Assembly (NCBI RefSeq): GCF_016909075.1
Contig: NZ_JAFBFC010000004.1
Coordinates: forward strand, 310,001 to 374,000
DNA from: Priestia iocasae
GTDB taxonomy: Bacteria; Bacillota; Bacilli; Bacillales; Bacillaceae_H
Direction: 5' to 3'
DNA length: 64,000 bases
Part shown: positions 1 to 9,187 of the stretch, piece after piece
How positions within the stretch are numbered: position 1 is the stretch's first letter
Layout of the letters: the number at the start of each line of letters is the position of its first letter
Position numbers and translations under genes: made by a program
Notes under the pieces: model-generated
Seen by the model: only the letters and a program-made list of their open reading frames with translations
Databases searched by the model: none
What the model was told of the DNA's origin: nothing

Positions 1-180
1 GAAGCCTTAATGGTTGGAGATAACTTAATGACAGACATATTAGGAGCCTCACGTGTAGGGATGAAATCGGTTTGGATTAACCGTCACAATAAAGAACGAA
101 ATGAAGTTATTCCTACATACGAAATTACCCATCTAGAACAGTTATATCCGATTTTAAGAGAGTTATCATCAAATAGCTGA
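1..180 (+). CDS. HAD-family hydrolase, C-terminal part only
   Basis: The reading frame is open from the first base of the window and stops with TGA at 178-180, so only the last 59 residues are visible. They begin EALMVGDNLMTDILGA, which matches motif IV of the haloacid dehalogenase superfamily (GDN-x3-D, the Mg2+-binding acidic loop), followed by GxxSVWINR, typical of YsgA/YjjG-like small-molecule phosphatases. The substrate cannot be inferred. The gene ends just before a strong hairpin that it shares with the convergent gene. Confidence 0.75.
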   Translation, partial: EALMVGDNLMTDILGASRVGMKSVWINRHNKERNEVIPTYEITHLEQLYPILRELSSNS

Positions 181-205
181 TTTCTGTTTACAGTCATTAA
201 AAAGG

Positions 206-247
206 CCCCAACTAGAAGCGCTTTGCCATAAGCACTTCTAGTTGGGG
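206..247. terminator. bidirectional intrinsic terminator
   Basis: A 13-bp perfect stem (206-218 with 235-247, CCCCAACTAGAAG and its complement) is followed by a T-rich stretch on the plus strand and preceded by an A-run. It lies between the convergent HAD gene and the DUF4003-like gene and can serve both. Confidence 0.85.
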
Positions 248-260
248 TTTTAGTTATGGG

Positions 261-1244
261 TTAAGCACCTCCTTCAGATGACGAAGCGGCGCTTGCTGCT
301 ATTAATGTACCCATCATCGCTGTTTGCTGCGCCTGAAGAATCGTTTCCATAATGGTGTACATTTTCGTTTCTAATAAGCTTGTGTCATCGAGCTGTTCGC
401 TTAATACAAAGCTAGTAGCCATCATAAAGTTTATATCCTTATACCATTTAAATGCTTTCTCTTTATTTAGGAGTGCAGTTACGTGCTGAATTTTATCGAT
501 TTCTTGATAAGAATGATCTAAAAGCGTCATTAATCCAAGGGAAGGATAGTGCATCGTTTTTATCTTAAAACCTGACTGTTTAAAGCGATCTTGAAGTTCA
601 ACTGTTCGCTCAACTAACCGATTTTGGTTGTCAATCAACGATAGAATATGACTGAGGAATTGAAGGTCGTTTCCTTTTTTAAAACCATTAGCATGCAGCT
701 GATTGTACAATGTTTCGACATGCTGAAGCAAAGGATCAATTTCTTTATCTTGAGCCGCTAATAAGACTGCTAAAGGATAATCGCTGTGTGATGTAAGGAA
801 GAAGTGGTTTTTTCTCATTCCCTTATAAACTTGTAATGCACGTTCAATTTGAGGTTGATAATGTTGGTTATGAGATTCGTTTGTCATTAAAATGAGAGCT
901 GATAAGTAGGTAAAGATATTACGACTAAAGCCTTCTTGTACGAACTCTTCATATATGCGGATAAATGGTTGAAAGGCTTGTTGAGGATAATCAGTTCGGA
1001 TGTCTAACATCGCAGCTATGGTAAATCGTTCTTGTGATTTCAAGGTCGAAAAGGTTCCCACCTCATTTTTAATGTAATCACTTAAGCGGCTATATCTCTC
1101 TAAATCAAAATCTCGCTTGTTAACTACATACATTGATGCAACCATCATAAACGTGCGGGAATCAGCTAGGCTCCATTTGAATTTTTTCTTTAGCATTGTA
1201 TAAATCTCTTCATAGCGGGTGACCTTTTCGTTGTATGTACTCAA
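261..1244 (-). CDS. DUF4003-like protein of unknown function
   Basis: About 327 residues, soluble, no signal peptide or membrane segment. The N-terminal part with the phrases FMMVASMYVV and STLKSQERFTIAAMLD, and the Ala/Ser-rich tail AASAASSSEGGA, resemble the DUF4003 family of Bacillaceae as I remember it. The role is unknown. I prefer the TTG start at 1244 because the Shine-Dalgarno CGGAG lies 8 bases upstream of it, while the GTG at 1253 directly abuts the SD. Monocistronic. Confidence 0.6.
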   Translation of the reverse strand: MSTYNEKVTRYEEIYTMLKKKFKWSLADSRTFMMVASMYVVNKRDFDLERYSRLSDYIKNEVGTFSTLKSQERFTIAAMLDIRTDYPQQAFQPFIRIYEEFVQEGFSRNIFTYLSALILMTNESHNQHYQPQIERALQVYKGMRKNHFFLTSHSDYPLAVLLAAQDKEIDPLLQHVETLYNQLHANGFKKGNDLQFLSHILSLIDNQNRLVERTVELQDRFKQSGFKIKTMHYPSLGLMTLLDHSYQEIDKIQHVTALLNKEKAFKWYKDINFMMATSFVLSEQLDDTSLLETKMYTIMETILQAQQTAMMGTLIAASAASSSEGGA

Positions 1245-1338
1245 CTTCTTCACTCCGTTTCATTTTGTTATACATATAGATACGGATGATATTGGTAAAA
1301 AGTTTCAATTTTAATGATTACTCATCAAATGAAAACAA

Positions 1339-1370
1339 AAAATAACCTAGGCGTTTTTCTAGGTTATTTT
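1339..1370 (-). terminator. intrinsic terminator overlapping a stop codon
   Basis: The 12-bp stem AAAATAACCTAG (1339-1350) pairs with 1359-1370. The TAA stop of the 99-residue minus-strand gene (1364-1366) is embedded in the stem, so translation to the stop would unfold the hairpin. Confidence 0.7.
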
Positions 1371-1663
1371 TTGCGATTTTGTATTTCTTCCGTTACGACA
1401 AATGCTAAATCTTCATTCCCAAATAACGATAACACACCAATAAGGGTTTGATCTGCGACATCTCCAGCTTCTTCTTTCGGAACGGTTAAGTCAACAGCAT
1501 GCAACAAGGCAGGATTTTTTTCTTGATTTGGATAAGCACGTGTATAAAGCTCAATTGGGTCTAGATCATGATTAACACACCATTGCGCAAACACAAGAAT
1601 CATCATTTCTTCATCGCGTTGATAGTTCGCGATAATTTGTTTTTCAACATCTTTTTGGTTCAT
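1364..1663 (-). CDS. small acidic protein of unknown function
   Basis: 99 residues starting MNQKDVEKQ. The start at 1663 is fixed by AAAAGGAGCT upstream; longer in-frame extensions would run into the divergent mug gene. The protein is acidic, without signal peptide or membrane helix, and contains the phrase LVFAQWCVNHDLDP. I do not recognise the family. It is divergently transcribed from mug, with about 110 bp between the two starts. Confidence 0.65.
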   Translation of the reverse strand: MNQKDVEKQIIANYQRDEEMMILVFAQWCVNHDLDPIELYTRAYPNQEKNPALLHAVDLTVPKEEAGDVADQTLIGVLSLFGNEDLAFVVTEEIQNRKK

Positions 1664-1774
1664 AGTATGAAGCTCCTTTTTATGTATGTACTTGTTTATT
1701 GTAACATATTCGTTGTATGACATAAGTGAAAGAAGGGAATGAACAATACTAGTAAAAGAAAGAGAGTGGTTAGG

Positions 1775-2296
1775 ATGAATCAAGTGAAGGATTATATGAA
1801 GCACGATTTAGACATCTTATTTGTTGGCTTTAACCCCAGTCTAGTCTCTGGAGAAACAGGTCATCATTTTGCAAATCCCCGTAATCGTTTTTGGACGATT
1901 TTACATAGAGCAGGCATTACGCCTAGAAGATATCATCCAGAAGAAGATTTTACATTACTTGATCTAGGTTATGGGCTCACAAATATCGTGACAAGGCCTA
2001 CGAAAGAAGCGGCAGAAATTACAAGAGAGGAATACGAAGAAGGGAGAAAAACATTAAATGAGAAGATTACTTTTTACAAGCCTCGCATCGTCTGTTTTGT
2101 AGGAAAAGGCGTATACCTTGAATACAGCAAGCAAAAGAGAGCTCCATGGGGTGTGCAGGATACGTCTGTTGTTCCTCATGTAATGGACTTTGTTGCGCCG
2201 TCTTCAAGTGGTCTTGTGCGGATTAAAGTAGATAAGATTGTTCATCTTTATTCTCAATTACCGGACTTAGTTCAACAAATGAAGAAAAAGGAATAA
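1775..2296 (+). CDS. mug: G/U mismatch-specific uracil/thymine DNA glycosylase (Mug type)
   Basis: 173 residues. The N-terminal signature FVGFNPS (about residues 16-22) corresponds to the Mug G-[IF]-N-P motif that holds the catalytic Asn, followed by GHHFANPRNRFW. The C-terminal PSSSGL corresponds to the NPSGLS helix-capping motif that contacts the mismatch. Family members excise uracil or thymine opposite guanine after deamination. An in-frame ATG at 1739 would add 12 residues, but its SD is too close; the ATG at 1775 begins where the family usually begins. Monocistronic. Confidence 0.85.
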   Translation: MNQVKDYMKHDLDILFVGFNPSLVSGETGHHFANPRNRFWTILHRAGITPRRYHPEEDFTLLDLGYGLTNIVTRPTKEAAEITREEYEEGRKTLNEKITFYKPRIVCFVGKGVYLEYSKQKRAPWGVQDTSVVPHVMDFVAPSSSGLVRIKVDKIVHLYSQLPDLVQQMKKKE

Positions 2297-2334
2297 ACCT
2301 TTCTTAAGAGGACCTGATTAGAATAACGTCTTGC

Positions 2335-2381
2335 AATAAATAAAGCCAAGAGTCATATTCATACTCTCGGCTTTATTTATT
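2335..2381. terminator. bidirectional intrinsic terminator
   Basis: A near-perfect 19-bp stem (2335-2353 with 2363-2381, one A-C mismatch) separated by a 9-base loop. It sits between the convergent mug gene and the duplicated-domain gene. Confidence 0.85.
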
Positions 2382-2383
2382 GT

Positions 2384-3088
2384 TTATGACTTAAACAGAC
2401 TCCACTTTGTATGAATGGGAACAAGTTCTTCTTCATCTTCATCGTATTCATACAAACCACGTTCTTTTAAATACTCCACAAAATACAGCTCAGCTTCTTT
2501 TCGCTCATCATAAGGCTTAATAGATAAGACAAAACCTAATTTATGCTGTTCCTCGTTCTCAACACCAGATATGTACGCTTTTACGTTATGCTGTAGAAAT
2601 AGCTCTTTAGCGGGAATAATTAATTCTTTTATAAATTTAGAAATCAATTCCATTTCAAAATCGAAGGTAAATCGTTCAATTTTCTCTAAATCTGCAAAGA
2701 CAACGCCGATAAAAGACGTATTATGTATTTCATATTCCTTCGTTTTTTCATCCCAATCAATATGTCCAATTTCTTTTAAATAGTTGATAAAATAGCCTAA
2801 ACCTTCACGTTTACTAAAAGGCTTTGTAGAAAGAACCAACCCTAGCTTTTTATATTTAGGAAGGTAAGCGCATGATAGAAAAGCGGGAACGCCATGTTGA
2901 GCAAACACATGACTTGTACCTTGCAATAGCGCATCGAGCACATGGTGCGTTATTTTCATGCTTTTACGAGGGAAATAATATTCATTTTTTAGGATTTCAC
3001 TCTTATCTGCGAACGTAGCGCCAATAAAGCCTGTGTTCGAAAGAGTAGGAGGGAGCTTCTTTTTACTTGTTCTCTTATTTGTAGCCAC
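2384..3088 (-). CDS. unknown protein with an internal duplication
   Basis: 234 residues from a GTG start 9 bases after GGAG. The chain contains two tandem units of about 105 residues: the first opens NTGFIGATFADK and closes KLGLVLSTKPFSKREG..YF..YLKE.G; the second opens NTSFIGVVFADL and closes KLGFVLSIKPYDERKE..YF..YLKERG. No signal peptide or membrane segments. I do not recognise the fold; two copies suggest a pseudo-dimeric ligand-binding or structural module. Not in an operon. Confidence 0.75.
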   Translation of the reverse strand: MATNKRTSKKKLPPTLSNTGFIGATFADKSEILKNEYYFPRKSMKITHHVLDALLQGTSHVFAQHGVPAFLSCAYLPKYKKLGLVLSTKPFSKREGLGYFINYLKEIGHIDWDEKTKEYEIHNTSFIGVVFADLEKIERFTFDFEMELISKFIKELIIPAKELFLQHNVKAYISGVENEEQHKLGFVLSIKPYDERKEAELYFVEYLKERGLYEYDEDEEELVPIHTKWSLFKS

Positions 3089-3268
3089 TAAAAAGTACTC
3101 CTTTCTGTTCGTTCTATGAAGAGTAGTCGAACGTATGTTCTGTTTATATTCATATCATACAGAAACTTGAACAAAATGTAAAGAGAAGATGAAAGAAATT
3201 TCACATAATAAATAGTGTAAATAAAATGAACCATTTAGCGGAGCGAGGGGAGGGAGCGGGACATGAAA

Positions 3269-3299
3269 AAGGTGATAGCACATAAAATGCTATCACCTT
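3269..3299 (-). terminator. intrinsic terminator of the 36-codon gene
   Basis: A 12-bp perfect stem AAGGTGATAGCA (3269-3280 with 3288-3299), 7-base loop, followed in the minus direction by five T residues. It lies 17 bp after the stop of the small gene. Confidence 0.8.
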
Positions 3300-3315
3300 A
3301 ATTGGTTTTATAAAA

Positions 3316-3426
3316 TTAACGAGCTTCCGTTAAAGCTACCATTTCTTCTTCTTCGATATCTATATGACAATCCATCGTGTGAATCGTTTTATCTTCATGA
3401 TTTCCGTAATAAATCGTAATATTCAT
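3316..3426 (-). CDS. 36-residue conserved-looking small protein
   Basis: Reads MNITIYYGNHEDKTIHTMD then CHIDIEEEEMVALTEAR. Support comes from an excellent ribosome binding site (AAAGGAGCG, 7 bases from ATG), a separate strong terminator immediately downstream and clear Bacillus codon use. Acidic C-terminal half with a single Cys; no membrane segment. Function unknown; a monocistronic micro-gene. Confidence 0.65.
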   Translation of the reverse strand: MNITIYYGNHEDKTIHTMDCHIDIEEEEMVALTEAR

Positions 3427-4050
3427 GGCTATCGCTCCTTTAATGAATAAGATTCATTAGATCTAATTATGTACGTAGTTTTATTAGTATTCATTATACA
3501 ACAATCCAGTATTCACCACAATAGGAAAGTGTAACGTAGATGATTTCGAGTAAAGATAAGACAAAGGGACGGAAGAATTTTTATCCATTTTAATGGTTAT
3601 TGTTACAAAATATACGAGATTATAACAATTAAATATGAATAATTATCCAAAAAACATTAAAAAACGACTTCAATTTCAACTTTAAATTTGTTCAATTAGA
3701 TCATAAATGAAGTGCTGATTTTTCACTTTTTGGTTATTATGTTAACTAAATGAAATAGAGAGATAGATAAAAAGTTACTTAATGAAATCTTAGCTTTTGT
3801 AAATGAATATGTATGATCTGGATAAAGCTTAAATTAACTTGGGATACCCTGAACATGATTGAATCTCATATTCCAGTCACATACATAATATAGAACGTAA
3901 ATTCAGTGTACGTACATGAGTTATTTACTGATAAGAATTCTTTCTTTATTTTCTTTTCTGTCTCACTATCTAAAGTATACTTATAAAATGAGACGAAAAA
4001 TCATTTTTTTATTTACGTACCTAGAATATATATTATGTTAACTTGAAAAT
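3427..4050. other. AT-rich region without a recognisable gene
   Basis: About 620 bp of very AT-rich sequence between the 36-codon gene and the terminator of the HTH-like gene. All frames are broken by frequent stops and I found no credible SD-start pair, stable hairpin or repeat. It may hold the promoter of the 36-codon gene near 3430-3500 and decayed DNA. Confidence 0.5.
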
Positions 4051-4086
4051 AAAAAAGATGAGAGTAAGTTTTATGCGTCTACTCCC
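4051..4086 (-). terminator. probable intrinsic terminator
   Basis: In the minus direction GGGAGTA (4086-4080) pairs with TACTCTC (4066-4060, one G-U pair) and is followed by ATCTTTTTT. It lies 10 bp after the stop of the HTH-like gene. Confidence 0.6.
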
Positions 4087-4095
4087 TTTTTATAG

Positions 4096-4440
4096 TTAGT
4101 TGCTCAAATTTAGAATTAAACTCTTTATCTGTTTACATGATAACTGAACACTACTTGTTCTTGAGGATTCGTTAAGAAATGTTTGTTTCCGCTCAGCAAC
4201 TGCAGCTTTTGTTCTTTTTTTATCTCTGTCTTTTATTTGAGAAAGATGCAATGGCTCACGCTGGAATTCCTTAAATTTTCTTTCAAGATATAGACCTTTA
4301 TCCTTGTATATCCAATTAGCAAAACATTGAATAGTTCTTTTTGCTTTTTCAGCGATTTTCTTCGTGCTTTCTCCAGACAAATAAAGGTTAACGATTTCGT
4401 TAGTTGAAAGTGTTCGCTTTACCTTGGGATGTTCTGGCAT
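4096..4440 (-). CDS. small HTH-like basic protein, unknown function
   Basis: 114 residues, basic. Residues about 11-35 (STNEIVNLYLSGESTKKIAEKA) have the spacing of a helix-turn-helix of the transposase/resolvase type, and the remainder is Lys/Arg-rich. SD GGGAGCGGG precedes the ATG. It resembles accessory phage-type DNA-binding proteins, but no prophage genes adjoin it. It sits next to the AT-rich gene-poor stretch, which may mean acquired DNA. Function unassigned. Confidence 0.55.
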   Translation of the reverse strand: MPEHPKVKRTLSTNEIVNLYLSGESTKKIAEKAKRTIQCFANWIYKDKGLYLERKFKEFQREPLHLSQIKDRDKKRTKAAVAERKQTFLNESSRTSSVQLSCKQIKSLILNLSN

Positions 4441-4551
4441 TGTATCCCGCTCCCTTCCTCAATTTCGTTAAGTATGACACGAACTAAAGTTCTAGTGAAC
4501 AGGTACAATACCATCAAAAAGCAGGTAATAGCTATTCGTTTTGTTCTCCTT

Positions 4552-5949
4552 TTATTTATCCGTAAGTTTCATAGGTGTTCGTTGCTTCACTTCTTCACAG
4601 TGGTTAATCCAATTTATGACCAACTCAGGATTAGAAGCAAAGTGAAAATGTGTATACCCTGCCACAACATTTTGGTTTAAATAGCCTTCTTGCTTTGTAC
4701 CGTGCATGCCTTTTGTTTCATACGCATAATCAAACTCGTTAGTTGGATGAAAAGTAGAGTAATGAAACTCATGACCTCTTGCTTGTTGATGGTGATCAAT
4801 TAAAAAGTTATGGTTTCGTCCGTTAATTTCTCGATAGCCTAATGCCGCAAGTTTTGACTGCATTTTCACATAACCTGATATGACACCTACCATTGAATAA
4901 CGTTTCTTTTCTGTTGTTTCAATAGAATCGGTTAAATACATAAACCCTCCGCACTCAGCCAATGTTGGTATCCCTCGTTGGATCGCCTGTCTAAGTGAGC
5001 TTTTTGTTACATTATTTTGTGAAAGCTCACGTGCAAATTCTTCAGGAAAGCCACCACCAAGGTATAATCCGTCCACATCCATTGGGAGAGGTTCATTTGC
5101 AAGTGGTGAGAAATAAACGATATCTGCACCGTAAGATTGTAAGAGTTCGAGATTTTCAGGATAGTAAAAATTAAATGCCGCATCTTTAGCCACCGCAAGC
5201 TTAATTATTTTTTCACTTTTATTGTTAAATAGAGACGGTGCTTCAGTCCTCTTAAGTGAAGATGCAACAGATAGCTTCAGTAACCGATCGAAATCAACTG
5301 TTTCAAGAATCAAATCTCCTAACTTACTAAAAAACGAATCGAGTTCCCCTCGTTCAATTGACGGAATTAAACCAAGGTGTCTTTCTGGTATTTCAATTTC
5401 AAGCTCTCGCTTCAAATAACCAATGACAGGAATGTAACACTCTTGTTCAATGGCTGTTTTCACGAGGTTAAAATGACCTTCACTTCCAACTTTGTTTGCA
5501 ATGACACCAACAATATTTGGCTTATCATCTAATAATTGAAACCCTCTCACAATAGCAGCTGCACTTCTCGCCACACTTTCACAATTGACAACTAATAGAA
5601 CGGGACTTTTCGTAATGATACTAATGTCGGCTGTGCTACCTTCATTGGTTTTTGGATCTTTTCCGTCAAAAAAGCCCATTACCCCTTCAATGATTGAAAT
5701 ATCTGCTCCTTTACTTCCATGCGCTAAAATATCAATAACTGTCTCTTTTGATAGCATCCAACTGTCTAAATTCCTAGAAGGACGCTTCGTAACGGCAGTA
5801 TGGTATGTAGGGTCAATATAATCTGGACCACACTTAAATCCTTGAACGGTTAAGCCTTTTTTCATCAATGCAGACATTAAGCCAATTGTTAACGTCGTTT
5901 TGCCAACACCACTTCCAGTACCGGCAATAACAAGTCTTCTTTCAGTCAT
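4552..5949 (-). CDS. cbiA: cobyrinate a,c-diamide synthase (CobB/CbiA)
   Basis: 465 residues. Catalyses ATP- and glutamine-dependent amidation of carboxylates a and c of the corrin ring in cobalamin synthesis. The N-terminal dethiobiotin-synthetase-like domain has the P-loop GTGSGVGKTT (residues 10-19) and KCGPDYIDPTYH. The C-terminal type 1 glutamine amidotransferase domain shows GLYLGGGFPEEFA and the nucleophilic cysteine in AECGGFMYL (about residue 330). No other cobalamin gene and no obvious B12 riboswitch lie nearby, so it is isolated, in contrast to cob/cbi operons. It may serve cobinamide or precorrin processing with genes elsewhere. Confidence 0.9.
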   Translation of the reverse strand: MTERRLVIAGTGSGVGKTTLTIGLMSALMKKGLTVQGFKCGPDYIDPTYHTAVTKRPSRNLDSWMLSKETVIDILAHGSKGADISIIEGVMGFFDGKDPKTNEGSTADISIITKSPVLLVVNCESVARSAAAIVRGFQLLDDKPNIVGVIANKVGSEGHFNLVKTAIEQECYIPVIGYLKRELEIEIPERHLGLIPSIERGELDSFFSKLGDLILETVDFDRLLKLSVASSLKRTEAPSLFNNKSEKIIKLAVAKDAAFNFYYPENLELLQSYGADIVYFSPLANEPLPMDVDGLYLGGGFPEEFARELSQNNVTKSSLRQAIQRGIPTLAECGGFMYLTDSIETTEKKRYSMVGVISGYVKMQSKLAALGYREINGRNHNFLIDHHQQARGHEFHYSTFHPTNEFDYAYETKGMHGTKQEGYLNQNVVAGYTHFHFASNPELVINWINHCEEVKQRTPMKLTDK

Positions 5950-6113
5950 CTAATACGTTCTCCTCTCCACAAAGGGTTAGTAAGCGAAAAATCTTTTTTT
6001 ATCCCCATCAGAGTTAATTCGCTACGAGATAAAAAAATACCCCTCTTTCAAGTAGCAAATTTTAAAATCTGTCTACTTAAAGAGAAGTATATCAACGTCT
6101 ATCACTTACTAAA

Positions 6114-7994
6114 TTAAACCATTACTTTACACATGTCATTCGTAAAGGCAACTGGATCTTCAAGTGGAAGTCCTTCAATGAGAAGGGCTTGGTTGTATAA
6201 AAGATTTGTGTAGAGATCAACTTTTTCTTTATCGTGTTCAAATGCTTGAGTAAGGGCTTTGAAGATATCATGATTTGGATTAATCTCTAGTATTTTATCC
6301 GCTTTAATGTTTTGATTATCAGGCATTGCACGTAAGATTTTTTCCATCTCAATTGTTACGTCACCGTCTGTTGATAAGCAAACAGGATGTGTTTTTAATC
6401 GCTTCGATTCTTTAACCGCTTTTACTTTACCCGCTAATCGTTCTTTCATGTAGTCGAAAAGCTCTTTATGCTTAGTAGTTTCGTTATCTGCATCTGCGTC
6501 TTCGTTGGAATCATCAAGGTTCAAATCGCCGCTTGAAACGGACTTGAATTCCTTCCCATCGTAATTCATTAGCATCTTAACGGCGAACTCGTCAATTTCA
6601 TCGACAAAATATAAAATTTCATAGCCTTTATCTTGAACGAGCTCTGTTTGTGGCATGTTGGCAATACGCTCATACGATTCACCAGACGCGTAATAAATAT
6701 GCGTTTGATTTTCAGGCATTCTTGAAACATACTCTTCTAACGTTACCAGCTTTTTCTCTTTTGATGAGTAAAACAACAGCAAGTCTTGAAGGTCTTCTTT
6801 GTTTGCCCCAAAGTCACTGTAAACACCATATTTTAACTGCTTACCAAATGATTCAAAGAACGCTTCATATGTCTCACGCTCATTTTTTAGCATGGTTTTT
6901 AATTGGTTTTTAATCTTATTTTTAATATTTTTAGCAATGAATGTTAGCTGACGATCGTGCTGTAACATTTCTCGTGAGATATTTAATGACAAGTCCTCTG
7001 AATCAACAAGCCCTTTTACAAACCCAAAATAATCAGGAAGCAAATCACTACACTTGTTCATAATCAACACACCGTTGGAATAAAGCTCTAATCCTTTTTC
7101 GTATTCTTTAGTGTAATAATCAAACGGCGTTTTCTCTGGAATGAACAAGATGGCTTGATAACGAATCGTACCGTCTACACTAATGTGAAGATGCTTAAGC
7201 GGGTTGTCAAATCCGTAATGTTTTTCATGGTAAAATGCTTCATAGTCTTCAGATGTTAGCTCACTTTTATTTTTACGCCAGATTGGAACCATGCTGTTGA
7301 TGGTTTGTTCTTCTTGAATGTGTTCAAATTCAGATTCACTGCCTTCTTTTGGACGGCTCGTTGTGACATCCATCTTAATTGGATATCGAATGAAATCAGA
7401 ATACTTTTTCACAATGGAACGAAGGGTGTGCTCATCTAAATACTCATCGTATGTCTCTTCTTCTGTATTTTCCTTAATTGTTAAGATCACTTCGGTTCCA
7501 ACACGTGCTTTTTCTGCCGTTTCAATGGTGTAGCCGTCTGCTCCTGTTGATTCCCACTTATATGCAACTTCATGACCAAATGGCTTTGTTAGGACGGTTA
7601 CTTTATCAGCTACCATAAATGAAGAGTAAAATCCAACACCAAATTGCCCAATAATATCATGGCCGTCTTTTAACTCATTTTCTGCTTTAAACGCGAGTGA
7701 CCCGCTTTTTGCAATTGTTCCGAGGTTGTTCTCAAGCTCCTCTTTTGTCATGCCAATTCCAGTATCTACAATGTGTAACGTTCTTGTTTCTTTATTTGCA
7801 GTGATTTTAATAAAATACTGACTTTGGTCGAATTGAAGTGAATCATCCGTTAAAGCCTTATAGTAAAGCTTATCGATAGCATCACTTGAATTGGAAATTA
7901 ACTCCCGAAGAAAGATTTCCTTTTGCGTGTAAATTGAATGAATCATCATGTCTAACAACCGCTTTGATTCGGCTTTAAATGGCTGCATTGTCAT
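6114..7994 (-). CDS. htpG: Hsp90-family chaperone HtpG
   Basis: 626 residues, the normal length. Cytosolic ATP-dependent chaperone. The N-terminal GHKL ATPase motifs are clear: [26 protein letters not shown] and [17 protein letters not shown]. Middle and C-terminal dimerisation domains are complete. The start ATG at 7994 has GGGG 7 bases upstream. It is monocistronic and its promoter carries a CIRCE operator, which implies HrcA control; B. subtilis htpG is instead a class III heat-shock gene not controlled by HrcA. Confidence 0.97.
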   Translation of the reverse strand: MTMQPFKAESKRLLDMMIHSIYTQKEIFLRELISNSSDAIDKLYYKALTDDSLQFDQSQYFIKITANKETRTLHIVDTGIGMTKEELENNLGTIAKSGSLAFKAENELKDGHDIIGQFGVGFYSSFMVADKVTVLTKPFGHEVAYKWESTGADGYTIETAEKARVGTEVILTIKENTEEETYDEYLDEHTLRSIVKKYSDFIRYPIKMDVTTSRPKEGSESEFEHIQEEQTINSMVPIWRKNKSELTSEDYEAFYHEKHYGFDNPLKHLHISVDGTIRYQAILFIPEKTPFDYYTKEYEKGLELYSNGVLIMNKCSDLLPDYFGFVKGLVDSEDLSLNISREMLQHDRQLTFIAKNIKNKIKNQLKTMLKNERETYEAFFESFGKQLKYGVYSDFGANKEDLQDLLLFYSSKEKKLVTLEEYVSRMPENQTHIYYASGESYERIANMPQTELVQDKGYEILYFVDEIDEFAVKMLMNYDGKEFKSVSSGDLNLDDSNEDADADNETTKHKELFDYMKERLAGKVKAVKESKRLKTHPVCLSTDGDVTIEMEKILRAMPDNQNIKADKILEINPNHDIFKALTQAFEHDKEKVDLYTNLLYNQALLIEGLPLEDPVAFTNDMCKVMV

Positions 7995-8031
7995 AGACTT
8001 TCCCCTTTCTGTTCTTTATAAATATGTACGG

Positions 8032-8058
8032 TTAGCACTTGGTAAGAAAGAGTGCTAA
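8032..8058 (-). promoter_or_regulatory. CIRCE element (HrcA operator) at htpG
   Basis: On the minus strand TTAGCACTC - 9 bases - AAGTGCTAA, matching the CIRCE consensus TTAGCACTC-N9-GAGTGCTAA at 17 of 18 arm positions. It lies directly after the putative -10 and about 40 bp before the htpG start codon, the usual place for HrcA repression. Confidence 0.9.
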
Positions 8059-8069
8059 TCATTTATTTA

Positions 8070-8097
8070 CTTATCATAGTTACCTGTTTTTTGTCAA
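8070..8097 (-). promoter_or_regulatory. putative SigA promoter of htpG
   Basis: A perfect -35 TTGACA (8092-8097, minus strand) and a weaker -10 GATAAG (8070-8075) spaced by 16 bp; one- or two-base shifts of the -10 are possible. CIRCE follows immediately downstream. Confidence 0.6.
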
Positions 8098-8149
8098 TAC
8101 ATTTTTAACCTTTTTGTTGTTCTCTTTTAGTTAAAATTCACATGAACAA

Positions 8150-8176
8150 CCCCTTATTCACTCATTGTATAAGGGG
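8150..8176 (-). terminator. probable terminator of the acyl-CoA cluster
   Basis: Stem CCCCTTAT (8150-8157) with 8169-8176, 20 bp after the stop of the quinone oxidoreductase gene. The T-tract after it in the minus direction is short. Confidence 0.55.
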
Positions 8177-8196
8177 CGTAATAAGTATGATGAGAG

Positions 8197-9174
8197 TTAT
8201 TTTGGAATGAGAACTAGTTTACCCTTTGTTTGACGACTTTGCATGAGCTCATGAACGTGAGCTGCTTCTTCCATGGCAAACACTTGGCCGATCGTAAGCT
8301 TTAATCTACCGTCTTCTACATACGTAAAAAGCTCTTGTAAGCTTGGTTGAAGCAATTCACGTTTTCTCATGATTTGTGGAAGGAAAAAGCCAATGACGGA
8401 TTGATTTCTAGCCATTAAAGAGGAAGGATAAAAACGACTTTGTTCACCGCTAGCAACCCCATAGATGACAAGACGTCCAAACGTCGCAAGACATTTCAAG
8501 GTGTTATAAAAAACGTCTCCTCCAGCCATTTCAAGCGCTACATCTACCCCTTTGCCGTCAGTTGACTCCAATACATCGTTCTCCCAGCCATCTTTCGTAT
8601 AGTTAACGACAACATCTGCTCCCATTTCACGAGCCAATGCTAGTTTTTCTTCTGTACTTGCTGTTGCGATTACCTTCCCTGCACCAAAAATTTTTGCAAG
8701 TTGAACGGCAATTGTTCCGACTCCACCTGCAGCAGCGTGTACGAGAACCGTTTCTCCTTTTTCAAGGCGCCCCATCGTTTTTAACACATGATAAGCACTC
8801 AACCCTTGTAGTGGTAATGCAACTGCAAGTTCGTAACGTAACGCGTCAGGAAGAGGAATCACCCCTCGTGCGTCCGCGAGAGCAAACTCAGCATAGCCTC
8901 CAGACTCGATTAGCGTTACGACGCGATCTCCTGGTTGAAGGTTGGTAACGCGTTCTCCTACCTCCACTACAACTCCTGCAATTTCTGCACCTGGAATAAA
9001 CGGAAGCGGTGTTTTAACTACATACTGTCCTTCACGACGTGCGGTGTCAGCATAGTTAACGCCCACTGCATGAACCTCAATTAATACTTCATATCCGCTC
9101 GGTGTTGGGCGATTAAGCTCAACGACCTGTAATACTTCTGGACCACCATATTGTGAAAGTTGAATGGCTTTCAT
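8197..9174 (-). CDS. zinc-independent quinone oxidoreductase (MDR superfamily)
   Basis: 325 residues. NADPH-dependent medium-chain dehydrogenase of the quinone oxidoreductase/crotonyl reductase-like group. An N-terminal GroES-like domain (GxxYVVKTPLPFIPGAEIAG) is followed by a Rossmann domain with AAAGGVGTIAVQLAK (about residue 145). The structural-zinc cysteines are absent. The start at 9174 has GGGGG 8 bases upstream; the ATG six bases earlier is too close to the SD. It is the last gene of the acyl-CoA cluster, 13 bp after the enoyl-CoA hydratase, and probably reduces an enoyl or quinone intermediate. Confidence 0.85.
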   Translation of the reverse strand: MKAIQLSQYGGPEVLQVVELNRPTPSGYEVLIEVHAVGVNYADTARREGQYVVKTPLPFIPGAEIAGVVVEVGERVTNLQPGDRVVTLIESGGYAEFALADARGVIPLPDALRYELAVALPLQGLSAYHVLKTMGRLEKGETVLVHAAAGGVGTIAVQLAKIFGAGKVIATASTEEKLALAREMGADVVVNYTKDGWENDVLESTDGKGVDVALEMAGGDVFYNTLKCLATFGRLVIYGVASGEQSRFYPSSLMARNQSVIGFFLPQIMRKRELLQPSLQELFTYVEDGRLKLTIGQVFAMEEAAHVHELMQSRQTKGKLVLIPK

Positions 9175-9187
9175 CTTCATTTCCCCC

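Noticed and set aside
4429..4680. Plus-strand ORF of 83 codons
   Set aside because: Overlaps the start of the HTH-like gene and the end of cbiA on the opposite strand; no SD.
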